The notes below the pieces were generated by a model that saw only the letters and a program-made list of their open reading frames with translations, was not told the DNA's origin and ran no database searches. Position numbers and translations under genes: made by a program. Shown here in pieces: positions 8,939 to 18,842 of a stretch of DNA of 64,000 bases (position 1 is the stretch's first letter; each line of letters begins with the position of its first letter). The DNA lies in NCBI GenBank assembly GCA_016197365.1, contig JACPVS010000008.1, positions 62,001 to 126,000 of the forward strand, read 5' to 3'. Source of the DNA: Mycolicibacterium cosmeticum (lineage in GTDB: Bacteria > Actinomycetota > Actinomycetes > Mycobacteriales > Mycobacteriaceae).

Positions 8939-9805
8939 GTGACGGTATCCGACGGGGCTCCTGACGCGCCCGCCGACGCTGATGGCCCCGCCGAATCTGG
9001 GCAACCTATCCGCACGGCGGCATTCTTCGACCTCGACAAGACCGTGATCGCGAAGTCCAGCACACTGGCGTTCAGCAAACCTTTCTTCGATCAAGGACTC
9101 CTGAACCGGCGCGCGGTCCTCAAGTCGACGTATGCCCAGTTTCTGTTCCTGATGTCCGGCGCGGACCACGAACAGATGGACCGAATGCGGACTTACTTGA
9201 CCGATATGTGCACCGGTTGGGACGTCGAGCAGGTGCGGTCGGTGGTGGGCGAGACCCTGCACGAGATCGTCGATCCGCTGGTGTTCGCCGAAGCCGCCCT
9301 CCTCATCGCCGACCACAAGCTGTGCGGACGCGACGTCGTCGTGGTCTCGGCCTCGGGCGAGGAGATCGTCGCGCCCATCGCGCGCGCCTTGGGCGCCACC
9401 CATGCGATGGCCACCCGGATGGTCGTCGACGACGGCAAGTACACCGGCGAGGTCGCGTTCTACTGCTTCGGCGAGGGCAAGGTCGAAGCGATCCGCGAAC
9501 TGGCCGCCAGCGAGGGCTACGCGCTCGAGCACTGCTACGCGTACTCCGATTCGGTCACCGACCTGCCGATGCTGCAAGCGGTGGGCCACCCGTCGGTGGT
9601 CAATCCCGACCGGGCGCTGCGCAAGGAAGCGGCCTCGCGCGACTGGCCGGTCCTGACCTTCAGCCGGCCGGTATCGCTGCGGGACCGGCTGCCTGCGCCG
9701 TCCGGCGCGGCCGTCGCCACGACGTTCGCCGTGGGCCTCAGCGCCCTGGCGGGCGGGGCGCTGACCTATTCGTTGTTGCGCCGGTTCATGTTTCAGAGCC
9801 GGTAG
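8939..9805 (+). CDS. HAD-IB family (SerB-like) phosphatase, Rv3661-like
   Basis: A 288-residue haloacid-dehalogenase-superfamily phosphatase. Motif I is FFDLDKTVI near residue 30 (DxDxT), motif II is VVVSASGEE, and motif III/IV is YSDSVTDLPML, with the GE/GK segment before it. A hydrophobic stretch near the C-terminus (VATTFAVGLSALAGGALTYSLL) suggests membrane anchoring. The family contains phosphoserine phosphatases and related enzymes; the substrate cannot be told from sequence. The GTG at 8939 is chosen since TATGCT at 8926-8931 ends 7 bases before it and the length then matches Rv3661; an ATG at 8927 is the alternative. The gene lies between two small RNA genes. Confidence 0.85.
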   Translation: MTVSDGAPDAPADADGPAESGQPIRTAAFFDLDKTVIAKSSTLAFSKPFFDQGLLNRRAVLKSTYAQFLFLMSGADHEQMDRMRTYLTDMCTGWDVEQVRSVVGETLHEIVDPLVFAEAALLIADHKLCGRDVVVVSASGEEIVAPIARALGATHAMATRMVVDDGKYTGEVAFYCFGEGKVEAIRELAASEGYALEHCYAYSDSVTDLPMLQAVGHPSVVNPDRALRKEAASRDWPVLTFSRPVSLRDRLPAPSGAAVATTFAVGLSALAGGALTYSLLRRFMFQSR

Positions 9806-9867
9806 TACGACGGTCGGTCGTAGTCGGCGGTACAGCGTAACGATCCGGAATCGGCATCAATAGACAC

Positions 9868-9896
9868 TTGATGTGACCGCGGTCACGTAGTACAAA
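9868..9896 (+). promoter_or_regulatory. Ms1 RNA promoter with embedded CRP-like palindrome
   Basis: TTGATG (9868-9873) and TACAAA (9891-9896), 17 bases apart, make a plausible sigma-70-type promoter. Between them lies the perfect 14-base palindrome GTGACCGCGGTCAC (9873-9886). With its flanks it reads TGTGA-N6-TCACG, one base from the mycobacterial CRP consensus TGTGA-N6-TCACA. A protein bound there would sit between the -35 and -10 boxes. Regulation by CRP is inferred. Confidence 0.65.
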
Positions 9897-9902
9897 GGAG
9901 AC

Positions 9903-10212
9903 ACGGAAGCGCGGTAAGGCCAAGTTCACACCGGAAGAGAAGGTGTGATCTCCCGAACCGAGCTCCCCAGCACGGATCCCGGCACCCACGCGGAGCACAT
10001 ACCGCGATAGAGGTAAAAGTGTTGCGGGCCTGCGGAATTGCGAAAGCGGATGGCGTCGACGGCTCCTTGGGTGGAGCCGCAGCCACAGCGCAACGCAAGA
10101 ACGCCGAGGTCACCCACGCAACCCACCAGAGCACGCTTGGTAACCGGATTCCGTGCTAGCGGGCGGCGAGCCGAATCAGATGCAGGTCTGATACCGGAAC
10201 GTCGCCCGCTTC
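9903..10212 (+). ncRNA. Ms1 small RNA (MTS2823/ncRv13661 type)
   Basis: A 400-base gap with no coding gene between the Rv3661-like and Rv3662c-like genes, the place where mycobacteria carry Ms1, a roughly 300-nt RNA that binds core RNA polymerase and accumulates in stationary phase. Support comes from position, the strong promoter just upstream, and a fitting length of about 310 nt. It ends in a large hairpin: AGCGGGCGGCG (10158-10168) pairs with CGTCGCCCGCT (10200-10210) with one mismatch, and ATCAGA/TCTGAT pairs inside it. Several other internal stems are visible, for example CACACC/GGTGTG. Ends are estimated from the -10 box and the hairpin. Confidence 0.78.
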
Positions 10213-10221
10213 ATGTGTGCC

Positions 10222-10962
10222 CTAGGTCCGAGCCGCCTCGGCGATCGAAAGCGCTTCTCGCGCACCGGCATGCAGCGCCTGGCTGCTCAGGACCAGCCAC
10301 GCCCCCAAACCGTTGGGAGTACCCGACGCGAACCCGCGCGCCGCCGCGCGATAGTTGCCCGACTGCTTCATCCAGAACATCTCCGGCACGCCGAGGCCAT
10401 GCGGATCCAGCCCGCTCGCCATGGTGATCAGCCGCGACACCCCGCGCGCCACCACGCCGTCGGCCACCCCGAACGGCTCCAGCGTCAGCAGTTCCCCGTG
10501 CGCGACCGCCGCCAGCACGAAGGCCGGGACCTTCGTGCCACCCGTCACAAGATCGGCCAGCAGCTCCAGCCGCGGTCCCACCTCGGGGTCCGGCCGCGGG
10601 CGACCGAGCCGGTCATCGTCGACCAGATCCGCAGCGGCCAGGGCGTGCAACCGGGCCAGCGCCTGCAGCGGCGCCCGCTTCCACACCCCGACGAGGGAAC
10701 CCGCCCCGCCTTCCAGCACTTCGGACACCCGTAGCGCGCCCGCGAGCACCGGATCGGGCTCGCCGGATTCCGTCAGGCTCAGCGCACCGCCGTCGAGCAC
10801 CGACGACGCGCGCGCGGCGCGCAGCGAGGCCTCGGCCGCCGTCGCCGGCCAGCCCCGCAGATTGGTGCGGTGCCGGTGCGCCCGGCCCAGCGCCTCCCGC
10901 GCCTCCTCGCCGGCGGCCGCCACCCCTTCGAGGTCGGCCAGCGGTGCAAGTGGATCGGTCAT
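10222..10962 (-). CDS. conserved mycobacterial protein of unknown function (Rv3662c-like)
   Basis: A 246-residue, Ala/Leu-rich, mainly helical soluble protein without signal peptide or membrane helix. Its place between Ms1 RNA and acs matches Rv3662c. I do not recognise a catalytic motif. Conserved-looking stretches are RTNLRGWPATAAEASLRAA near residue 30 and LGVPEMFWMKQSGNY near 200. The ATG at 10962 is chosen because TAGCGT (10975-10970 on the minus strand) ends 7 bases before it, suggesting a leaderless transcript. Its end faces the 3' end of Ms1 RNA at a distance of about 10 bases. Confidence 0.75.
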   Translation of the reverse strand: MTDPLAPLADLEGVAAAGEEAREALGRAHRHRTNLRGWPATAAEASLRAARASSVLDGGALSLTESGEPDPVLAGALRVSEVLEGGAGSLVGVWKRAPLQALARLHALAAADLVDDDRLGRPRPDPEVGPRLELLADLVTGGTKVPAFVLAAVAHGELLTLEPFGVADGVVARGVSRLITMASGLDPHGLGVPEMFWMKQSGNYRAAARGFASGTPNGLGAWLVLSSQALHAGAREALSIAEAART

Positions 10963-11067
10963 CGGGCTTACGCTAGCCGACCGCTGAGCGCCGCATCTGC
11001 GACCGTTCATCGCACCGGCCCCGCCGCCCGCAGCACGTTGTGACGCTCCAACACTCGTGCAACGTTC

Positions 11068-11083
11068 GGTGACTACGCTCACA
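11068..11083 (+). promoter_or_regulatory. CRP-like site overlapping the acs promoter
   Basis: GGTGA-CTACGC-TCACA differs from the mycobacterial CRP consensus TGTGA-N6-TCACA at one base. It overlaps TACGCT (11074-11079), which ends 7 bases before the acs ATG and looks like the -10 box of a leaderless acs transcript. Control of acs by cAMP receptor protein is common in bacteria and the crp gene is in this window, but binding here is an inference. Confidence 0.5.
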
Positions 11084-11086
11084 CCC

Positions 11087-13048
<1,962 letters not shown>

Positions 13049-13110
13049 AATCGGCTCAGGGGCGAGCGAAGCGACGGGGAATCAGCTCAGGGGCGAGCGA
13101 AGCGACGGGG
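13049..13110 (+). repeat. tandem 31-bp repeat, two copies plus a partial third
   Basis: Directly after the acs stop, a 31-base unit is repeated. Copy one is 13049-13079 and copy two 13080-13110; they differ at one base (AATCGG/AATCAG). A third partial copy (AATCGGCTCAGGGGACGGGG) starts at 13111 and runs into the 3' end of the protease gene. The core GGGGCGAGCGAAGCGACGGG recurs elsewhere in the window at 14601, 18744 and 20222. The core is itself partly self-complementary (GCGAGC/GCGAAGC region), so a hairpin is possible. Confidence 0.85.
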
Positions 13111-13117
13111 AATCGGC

Positions 13118-13822
13118 TCAGGGGACGGGGACGAACCCCGTCCCCGGGCGGCTCTTGGCTGCGATGTCGGCCAGGGCGGCGTTGATCGACACGGTCACGG
13201 CCGGGGTGTGGAGCGGCACGTACTTCACGATGCAGGTCGGCAGGTCCTCGGTGAAGGCGCCGTGGATCATGCCGACCAGCCGGTTGTTGACGGTGACGGG
13301 TGCGCCGGAGTCCCCGGGCTGCCCGCACACCTGATTCAGGATGGTGCCGGGGTCCTTGCCGGGCCCCCAGGTGACGCCACAGGAGTAGCCGGTGGTGCGC
13401 CCCAACTTGCAGGCGACCTCCCCGAACGCCGGGTCCGGTCCGATGCCGTCGATGCGGAAACCGTTGACGGTGTCGACGGGATGCACCTTCTGCGGATCGA
13501 ATTCGATGACGGCGTAGTCCAAACCGTCGTTGCCCGCGACCATGGTGCCCAGTTCGCCGGCGCCCGGCGCGGCTTCGGAGCTGACCTTCGCCCCCGGGCC
13601 GCCGCAGTGCGCGGAGGTGAAACCGATGAGCTTGCCTGCGGCGTCATTACCGATCGTGGTCAACGTGCAGTAGGTGTCGCCGTTGATCACGATCCCGGAA
13701 CCACCACCCAGATCGACCGGTCCGTCAGCGTGCGCGACGGGAGCGATGACGATCGCCGCCACGGCGCTGAGCGCCCCCACAACCACTGAAGCCGCTTCAT
13801 GCCAGCGGTATCTCAAAAGCAT
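13118..13822 (-). CDS. secreted chymotrypsin-like serine protease (Rv3668c-like)
   Basis: A 234-residue exported protease of the S1 (alpha-lytic/streptogrisin) kind. A signal peptide is clear: a charged start, hydrophobic VVVGALSAVAAIVIAPVA, and an AHA-type cleavage site near residue 33. The catalytic triad is visible as TSAHC, DYAVIEF and GDSGAP, and cysteine pairs flank the His (C-L/HC) and Ser regions. There is no long pro-domain. The ATG at 13822 gives a normal signal peptide; an ATG ten codons upstream (13852) is also in frame. The gene converges with acs over the small repeat array. Confidence 0.85.
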   Translation of the reverse strand: MLLRYRWHEAASVVVGALSAVAAIVIAPVAHADGPVDLGGGSGIVINGDTYCTLTTIGNDAAGKLIGFTSAHCGGPGAKVSSEAAPGAGELGTMVAGNDGLDYAVIEFDPQKVHPVDTVNGFRIDGIGPDPAFGEVACKLGRTTGYSCGVTWGPGKDPGTILNQVCGQPGDSGAPVTVNNRLVGMIHGAFTEDLPTCIVKYVPLHTPAVTVSINAALADIAAKSRPGTGFVPVP

Positions 13823-13904
13823 CCCCAATTCGATCTGGCCCGACGGGGCCATCCTATCGTCGGGCTAGATCGATGCCCGGGGCGCGACATGGCACCATAG
13901 CCCC

Positions 13905-14405
13905 ATGACGACAGGGCAAAGCAAGAACGGCGTGCCGACGACGGTCGCATCCATTCCGCTCGTTGACCCGCATGCCCCCAAGATCGACCCGTCGATCGGC
14001 GACCTGGTGAAAGACGCCACCGCTCAGGTGTCGACCCTGGTCCGCGCCGAGGTGGAACTGGCCAAGGCCGAGATCACCCGCGACGTCAAGAAGGGCCTGA
14101 CCGGCAGCGTCTTCTTCATCGCCGCCCTGGTGGTGCTGTTTTACTCGACGTTCTTTTTCTTCTTCTTCCTGGCCGAGCTGCTCGACGAGTGGATCTGGCG
14201 CTGGGTGGCGTTCCTCATCGTCTTCGTGCTCATGGTGCTGACGACGGGAGCGCTGGCACTGTTCGGCTACCTCAAGGTGCGCCGGATCCGCGGGCCCCGG
14301 CAGACCATCGAGACGGTCCGGGAGATCCCGGCCGCGCTGACCCCCGGCCACGACAAGCCGGCCGAGCCGGCGCGCCCGGTACCCACCGACCCGTCGGGCT
14401 GGTAA
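13905..14405 (+). CDS. holin-X type phage-holin superfamily membrane protein (Rv3669-like)
   Basis: A 166-residue protein of the actinobacterial Holin-X (DUF1469) family. An N-terminal amphipathic helix (residues 25-65, DPSIGDLVKDATAQVSTLV) is followed by two membrane helices, one extremely aromatic (VVLFYSTFFFFFFLAELL), then a short Pro-rich cytoplasmic tail. The name is historical; these chromosomal proteins are not linked to phage lysis. The downstream hydrolase gene starts at the base after its TAA, so the two are co-translated. The role is unknown to me. Confidence 0.82.
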   Translation: MTTGQSKNGVPTTVASIPLVDPHAPKIDPSIGDLVKDATAQVSTLVRAEVELAKAEITRDVKKGLTGSVFFIAALVVLFYSTFFFFFFLAELLDEWIWRWVAFLIVFVLMVLTTGALALFGYLKVRRIRGPRQTIETVREIPAALTPGHDKPAEPARPVPTDPSGW

Positions 14406-15377
14406 ATGCATCCGCCCGATCCGTCGGTGGTCTACCTCGACGGCCCGTGGCGTCATCTCCAGGTCCACGCGAACGGCATCCGCTTCCACGTGGTGGAGGC
14501 CGAGAGCGCGCAGGCCGACCCGGACCGTCCGCTGGTCATCCTGCTGCACGGGTTCGGTTCGTTCTGGTGGTCGTGGCGACACCAACTGCGGGCTCTCGCC
14601 GGGGCGAGCGGAGCGACGGGAAAAGCCACCGGCGCACGGGTGGTCGCGGTCGACCTGCGCGGCTACGGCGGCAGTGACAAACCCCCGCGCGGTTACGACG
14701 GCTGGACCCTGGCCGGCGACACGGCGGGCCTGGTGCGGGCACTGGGCCATCGCAGCGCGACGCTGATCGGCCACGCCGACGGCGGACTGGTCTGCTGGGC
14801 CACCTCGGTGCTGCACCCGCGCGCGGTGACGGCCATCGGACTGGTCAGCTCACCGCACCCGGTGGCGCTGCGCGCCTCCGCGCTGACCCGGCGCGACCAG
14901 AGCAAGGCGCTGCTGCCCTCGATGCTGCGATACCAGGTGCCGTTCTGGCCCGAGCGTGAACTCACCCGCCACGACGCGGCCGAGCTCGAACACCTGATCC
15001 GCGCCCGCGCCAGTGCGAAATGGCAAGCGTCGGAAGATTTCGCCGAAACCATCAGGCATGTGCGCACGGCCGCCCGGATTCCGGGTGCCACCCATTGCGC
15101 GCTGGAATACCAGCGCTGGGCGGTGCGCAGTCAGCTGCGCGCCGAGGGCCGCCGGTTCATGCGGTCGATGAAGCGGCCCCTGGCCATCCCCGTCCTGCAC
15201 ATGCGCGGTGACGCCGATCCGTACGTGCTGGCCGACGCGGTGCACCGCACCCGGCAGTATGCCCCGCACGGGCACTACGCATCGATCGAAGGCGCCGGGC
15301 ACTTCGCGCACGAGGAGTGCCCAGATGCGGTCAACGCGCAGCTGACGCGGTTCCTGTCGCAGGTGTACCCGCGTTAA
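14406..15377 (+). CDS. ephE: alpha/beta hydrolase, epoxide hydrolase EphE-like (Rv3670)
   Basis: A 323-residue alpha/beta hydrolase. The oxyanion segment is LLHGFGSFWWSW near residue 48. The nucleophile elbow is GHADGGL, whose Asp is the type expected for epoxide hydrolases, and the late His lies in GAGHFAHEE near 300. An acid residue (DADPY) precedes it. Substrate is unknown. The ATG abuts the stop of the holin-like gene. An oddity is the segment GASGATG at about residue 66. It is encoded by a copy of the window's short repeat (14601-14620) and looks like an in-frame insertion between strand and helix. The stop overlaps the converging marP stop by four bases. Confidence 0.87.
   Translation: MHPPDPSVVYLDGPWRHLQVHANGIRFHVVEAESAQADPDRPLVILLHGFGSFWWSWRHQLRALAGASGATGKATGARVVAVDLRGYGGSDKPPRGYDGWTLAGDTAGLVRALGHRSATLIGHADGGLVCWATSVLHPRAVTAIGLVSSPHPVALRASALTRRDQSKALLPSMLRYQVPFWPERELTRHDAAELEHLIRARASAKWQASEDFAETIRHVRTAARIPGATHCALEYQRWAVRSQLRAEGRRFMRSMKRPLAIPVLHMRGDADPYVLADAVHRTRQYAPHGHYASIEGAGHFAHEECPDAVNAQLTRFLSQVYPR
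14601..14620 (+). repeat. copy of the GGGGCGAGC repeat inside ephE
   Basis: GGGGCGAGCGGAGCGACGGG, one base different from the tandem copies after acs (13049-13110). It lies in frame within the alpha/beta hydrolase gene and encodes part of GASGATG. The surrounding reading frame is intact. Confidence 0.8.
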
Positions 15378-16561
15378 GAGATACACCGCCCGGTCGGCAC
15401 CGGCGCGGTGTTGCCGACCTTGAGGCGCTGCTGCAGCACTTCCTCGGCGGTGAGCACGAATCCCGTATCGGCATCGTCGACGGCCGCACCGAACACCACA
15501 CCCAGCACCTTGCCGTCGGTGTCGATCATCGGTCCGCCCGAATTGCCTTGTTTGACAGTGCCTCTGATGGTGTAGACGGTCCGGTTCACCGTGGTGGTGT
15601 GGTAGATGTCGGGTCCGTTGAGTTCGATGGTCTCGCGCACCCGCGACGGCGTCGCCGTGAAATCACCGCCGCCCGGGTAGCCCATCACGACGGCGTCGGT
15701 GCCCGGTTTGGCCTCCGCGTCATGGAAGAGCAGCGGCGGGGACGGCAGGTCCGGCACCGCGAGAATCGAGATGTCCTCGTTCGGGTCATAGGAGACGACG
15801 GTGGCGTCATAGGACGTGCCGTCCACCTCGACGGTGACGGTCTCGGCGCCCGCGACCACGTGCGCGTTGGACATCACCCGGTTCGGGGCGATGACGAAAC
15901 CGCTTCCCTCCAGTACTTTCTGGCAGCTGGGCGCGACACCGCGGATCTTCACCACGCTGCTCCGGGCGGCCGCGACGTTGGGCGAGTCGACCACCGCGCC
16001 GTCGGGGGCGTCCACCGCGACGATCGGTGTACGCCCGAACGGCGGCAGCAGGTCGGGCAGGCCCGAGGTGTCCAGCAGGCCGGCCAGCCGGTTGGGCACC
16101 TTGCGCATCCATTCCGGCGCAAGGTTGTTGACCTCGGTGAGCACCCGCGAACCTCGGACCGCCGCACTCAACCCGGGTTGGCTCGACGAGGTGAGCGGCG
16201 CGGCCAGCAGCCAGGCCGCCAACAGCACCGCGACCAACTGCAGGCAGGCACCGACGAGCGAGTCCAAGCCGCGCAGCAGGCGGTTGCGGATGGCGCCGCG
16301 CACGGCGCGACCCAGCACCACGCCGGCGATCTCACCGATCACCACCAGCGCCAGGATCAGGAACAGTGTCGCGAACAACCGGGTGCGGGGGCCGTCGATG
16401 TGGCTGACGATGTGCGGCGCCAGCAGGACGCCCGCCACGGCACCGAGGACGACACCGACCAGTGACAGCAAGGAGCCGAGGGCGCCGGAGCGCAGACCCG
16501 ACAGCGCGGCAACGACGGCGAAGGCGAGGATGACGAGGTCAAGCCATTGAGACGAGGTCAT
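15374..16561 (-). CDS. marP: periplasmic acid-resistance serine protease MarP
   Basis: A 395-residue membrane-anchored protease equivalent to Rv3671c, required in M. tuberculosis for survival in acid and for cell-wall hydrolase processing. Four membrane helices fill residues 5-125 (CvpA-like domain), followed by a linker and a trypsin-like domain. The triad is His234 (SNAHVVAG), Asp263 (PNEDISIL) and Ser341 (KQGNSGGP). Cys213 and Cys393 match the pair that forms the redox-sensitive disulfide in the known enzyme. The ATG at 16561 overlaps the stop of the upstream NUDIX gene by one base. It is the last gene of the nth operon. Confidence 0.95.
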   Translation of the reverse strand: MTSSQWLDLVILAFAVVAALSGLRSGALGSLLSLVGVVLGAVAGVLLAPHIVSHIDGPRTRLFATLFLILALVVIGEIAGVVLGRAVRGAIRNRLLRGLDSLVGACLQLVAVLLAAWLLAAPLTSSSQPGLSAAVRGSRVLTEVNNLAPEWMRKVPNRLAGLLDTSGLPDLLPPFGRTPIVAVDAPDGAVVDSPNVAAARSSVVKIRGVAPSCQKVLEGSGFVIAPNRVMSNAHVVAGAETVTVEVDGTSYDATVVSYDPNEDISILAVPDLPSPPLLFHDAEAKPGTDAVVMGYPGGGDFTATPSRVRETIELNGPDIYHTTTVNRTVYTIRGTVKQGNSGGPMIDTDGKVLGVVFGAAVDDADTGFVLTAEEVLQQRLKVGNTAPVPTGRCIS

Positions 16562-17313
16562 TATTGCTCTACACCGTACTGGCTGGCCTGCCCAACGAGC
16601 GCCATTGCCTCGTCGAGTTCACGCACGTCGCCGGCGTCCCACGGCTGGGCCCAGCCGGCGACATCCAGGATCGCCGAGATCACCTGACCCGTGAATCCCC
16701 ACACCAACATCTGGTTGAGCAGAAACGCAGGCCCGGCGAAGCGGCTGGTGTTCTGCTGCCGGTACACCATCAGGCGGTTCTCCGGATTGATGAAGGCACG
16801 GACCGGCACCCGCGCCACGATCGCCGTCTCCGCGGGATCGACGACCTCGACCGGGCCGGGGTCGGGCGAATAGGCCAGCACCGGCACCACGTGAAAACCC
16901 GAGGGCGGGATGAACATCCGGTCCAGCGTGGCCAGTGGTGTCAGCCGGGAGGTGTCCACACCGGTCTCCTCCATGGCTTCGCGCAGGGCGGTTCCCACCG
17001 GCCCGCCGTCGCCGGGGTCGGCGGCCCCGCCCGGGAACGCGGCCTGGCCCGAATGGTTGCGCAGAGTGGAGGCGCGGACGGTGACCAACAGGTCGGCGTC
17101 CTCGGGCAGCGCACCGGCCGGTGCATTCTGCGGGCCGGAGAACAACACCAGGACCGCGGCATCGCGTTTGGTCCCCGAGCGCGTCGCCGATGTGTTGGCC
17201 TCCGCAATCGCGGCGAGCACGTCCTCGGGAACGCGGCGCCGATACGCGTCGGGCACTTGGGCGACGTCGTCGACGAGGCGGCGCAGCCACGGCGGGGCGG
17301 CTTCGGGATTCAT
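16561..17313 (-). CDS. NUDIX hydrolase, CoA pyrophosphatase-like (Rv3672c)
   Basis: A 250-residue NUDIX enzyme. The CoA-type NUDIX box is visible around residues 95-120: GGAADPGDGG followed by TALREAMEETGVD, with the REAxEE metal-binding core intact. It likely splits CoA, CoA esters or other nucleoside diphosphate derivatives. The start at 17313 overlaps the stop of the thioredoxin-like gene by 4 bases, which supports it. There is no export signal. Confidence 0.88.
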   Translation of the reverse strand: MNPEAAPPWLRRLVDDVAQVPDAYRRRVPEDVLAAIAEANTSATRSGTKRDAAVLVLFSGPQNAPAGALPEDADLLVTVRASTLRNHSGQAAFPGGAADPGDGGPVGTALREAMEETGVDTSRLTPLATLDRMFIPPSGFHVVPVLAYSPDPGPVEVVDPAETAIVARVPVRAFINPENRLMVYRQQNTSRFAGPAFLLNQMLVWGFTGQVISAILDVAGWAQPWDAGDVRELDEAMALVGQASQYGVEQ

Positions 17314-17963
17314 CCCGGCACTCCTATCGATGGATTCACCGCGGCGGCGATGGCGTCGGCGTCGGCGAACGGCCGGGGCAGGATTTCGGCCACGCTACCG
17401 TCCGCCCGCAGCACCACGGTGGCAGGCATGACGTTGGGCACCTTGAGTGCGGCGGCGACCGATCGGCGGCCATCCTGCAGCATCGGCAGGTGCACCCCGA
17501 GCTCCGCCATCCGCAGCAGCCCGGCCGACTCGTTCTCGTCCTGGTGCACGGTCAGGACGGTCACCGCGGTGCCCATCCGACGCTGGTATTCGGCCATGGC
17601 CGGCAGCTCGTCGGCACACGGCCCGCACCAGTAGGCCCACAGATTGAGCACCGTTGGGCGTCCGGCCAGCGCCGGGGCGAGGTCCACGGGGATGCCGTCG
17701 CCCGCGCATTCCAGGGTGATGCCACGGAGGGCGGCCGGACCGGGCTGGTCTGTCGGGGCGGGGCACGGCGGCAGGTCGGCCTCGGCGCGGGGGCCGCGCA
17801 GGGCGTCGGGGGTGTCGGCGTCGCGGTGATCACGGGCGGTGGACGCCGGCTCCGACGGTCCGGCCGGTGTTGCGTCCTCGGCGCCGATCTCGCGCCACAT
17901 CGCGACGGCGAGTGCCGCGAAGATGATCAGCACCACCGCGGTCCAGCGTGCGGACCTGCTCAC
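17310..17963 (-). CDS. membrane-anchored thioredoxin-like protein (Rv3673c)
   Basis: A 217-residue TlpA/ResA-type thiol-disulfide protein. One N-terminal membrane helix ([16 protein letters not shown], residues 9-24) anchors it; a Pro/Ala-rich linker follows, then a thioredoxin fold with the active site [13 protein letters not shown] near residue 115 and the cis-proline segment NVMPATVVL. It should act outside the membrane in disulfide exchange. The GTG at 17963 overlaps the nth TGA (GTGA) and puts the helix at the N-terminus; starts further upstream lie inside nth. It sits beside MarP, whose activity depends on a disulfide. Confidence 0.87.
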   Translation of the reverse strand: MSRSARWTAVVLIIFAALAVAMWREIGAEDATPAGPSEPASTARDHRDADTPDALRGPRAEADLPPCPAPTDQPGPAALRGITLECAGDGIPVDLAPALAGRPTVLNLWAYWCGPCADELPAMAEYQRRMGTAVTVLTVHQDENESAGLLRMAELGVHLPMLQDGRRSVAAALKVPNVMPATVVLRADGSVAEILPRPFADADAIAAAVNPSIGVPG

Positions 17964-18715
17964 AGGCCTGCGAGCGCCAGCAGGTGTTCGGTCTCGGGGC
18001 CCTTGACCAGCGCCGCCGCCGTCATCGGATCGGTGGGGCCCTCCCCGAACGAGGGGCAGTCCTTGGCCAGGACGCACACCCCGCATGCCGGGCGCCGGGC
18101 GTGGCAGACGCGGCGGCCGTGAAAAATCACGCGGTGGCTCAACAACGTCCATTCGCGGCGTTCGATGAGCTCACCGACGATGTGTTCGACCTTCACCGGG
18201 TCCTGCTCTTCGGTCCAGCGCCAGCGCCGGACCAGCCGGCCGAAATGGGTGTCGACGGTGATGCCGGGAATCTCGAAGGCGTTGCCCAGTACCACGTTGG
18301 CGGTCTTGCGCCCCACGCCGGGCAGCGTCACCAGGTCCGCCAGATTTCCGGGGACCTCGCCGTCGAACCGAGCCTCCAGCTCCTGGCCGAGGTTGATCAG
18401 TGAGTTGGTCTTGTTGCGGTAGAAGCCGGTGGGCCGGATCAGCTCTTCGAGTTCGGTGCGGTCGGCCTGGGCGTAGTCCAGCGCAGTGCGGTACTGCGCG
18501 AACAGCGCCGGGGTGGTCAAGTTGACCCGTTTATCGGTGCACTGCGCCGACAGGATGGTCGCCACGGTCAGCTCGAGCGGGTTGGTGAAATCCAATTCGC
18601 AGTAGACGTGCGGAAACGCCGTCTCCAGGGTGCGGTTCATCCGGCGCGCCCGGCGCACCAGGCCGAGGTGGGTCTCGGCATCCCACTTGGCTGTCGATTT
18701 GTTCCGGGCTGTCAC
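17960..18715 (-). CDS. nth: endonuclease III (DNA glycosylase/AP lyase)
   Basis: A 251-residue base-excision repair enzyme that removes oxidised pyrimidines and cuts the abasic site. The helix-hairpin-helix [13 protein letters not shown] carries the catalytic Lys; the catalytic Asp is in VDTHFGRL. The 4Fe-4S ligand set C-x6-C-x2-C-x5-C is complete near the C-terminus ([17 protein letters not shown]). The GTG at 18715 is chosen because TACGCT (18728-18723) ends 7 bases before it, a leaderless pattern. First gene of a four-gene overlapping operon with the thioredoxin, NUDIX and marP genes. Confidence 0.95.
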   Translation of the reverse strand: MTARNKSTAKWDAETHLGLVRRARRMNRTLETAFPHVYCELDFTNPLELTVATILSAQCTDKRVNLTTPALFAQYRTALDYAQADRTELEELIRPTGFYRNKTNSLINLGQELEARFDGEVPGNLADLVTLPGVGRKTANVVLGNAFEIPGITVDTHFGRLVRRWRWTEEQDPVKVEHIVGELIERREWTLLSHRVIFHGRRVCHARRPACGVCVLAKDCPSFGEGPTDPMTAAALVKGPETEHLLALAGL

Positions 18716-18743
18716 CCGGATAAGCGTACTGACGTGCACCCAT

Positions 18744-18762
18744 GGGCGAGTGGAGCGATGGG
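18744..18762 (+). repeat. diverged copy of the GGGGCGAGC repeat upstream of nth
   Basis: GGGCGAGTGGAGCGATGGG matches the window repeat core with three substitutions (GGGCGAGCGAAGCGACGGG elsewhere). It lies between the nth promoter and the next gene, outside coding sequence. Being diverged, it is a weaker member of the family. Confidence 0.55.
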
Positions 18763-18842
18763 AGAGAATGCAGGTCAGCGTTGTGCCGACCGGTGACAAA
18801 ACGTGATCTGGCTGAGACCTTGGCCGTGTTTACTCATGATTC

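Noticed and set aside
9806..9822. TACGAC/GTCGTA hairpin right after the HAD phosphatase gene as its terminator
   Set aside because: Only a 6-bp stem; transcription may read on toward Ms1 RNA. Not strong enough to list as a feature.
11039..11054. A TGTGA half-site upstream of acs as a second CRP site
   Set aside because: The second half (AACAC) does not match TCACA at the required spacing.
13049..13130. Tandem repeat considered as a CRISPR array
   Set aside because: There are no spacers: the 31-bp units touch each other, the core recurs in genes, and no cas gene is present.
13905..14405. Prophage remnant, because of the holin-like protein
   Set aside because: The Holin-X family is chromosomal in actinobacteria, the gene has a conserved place beside ephE and marP, and no other phage gene is present.
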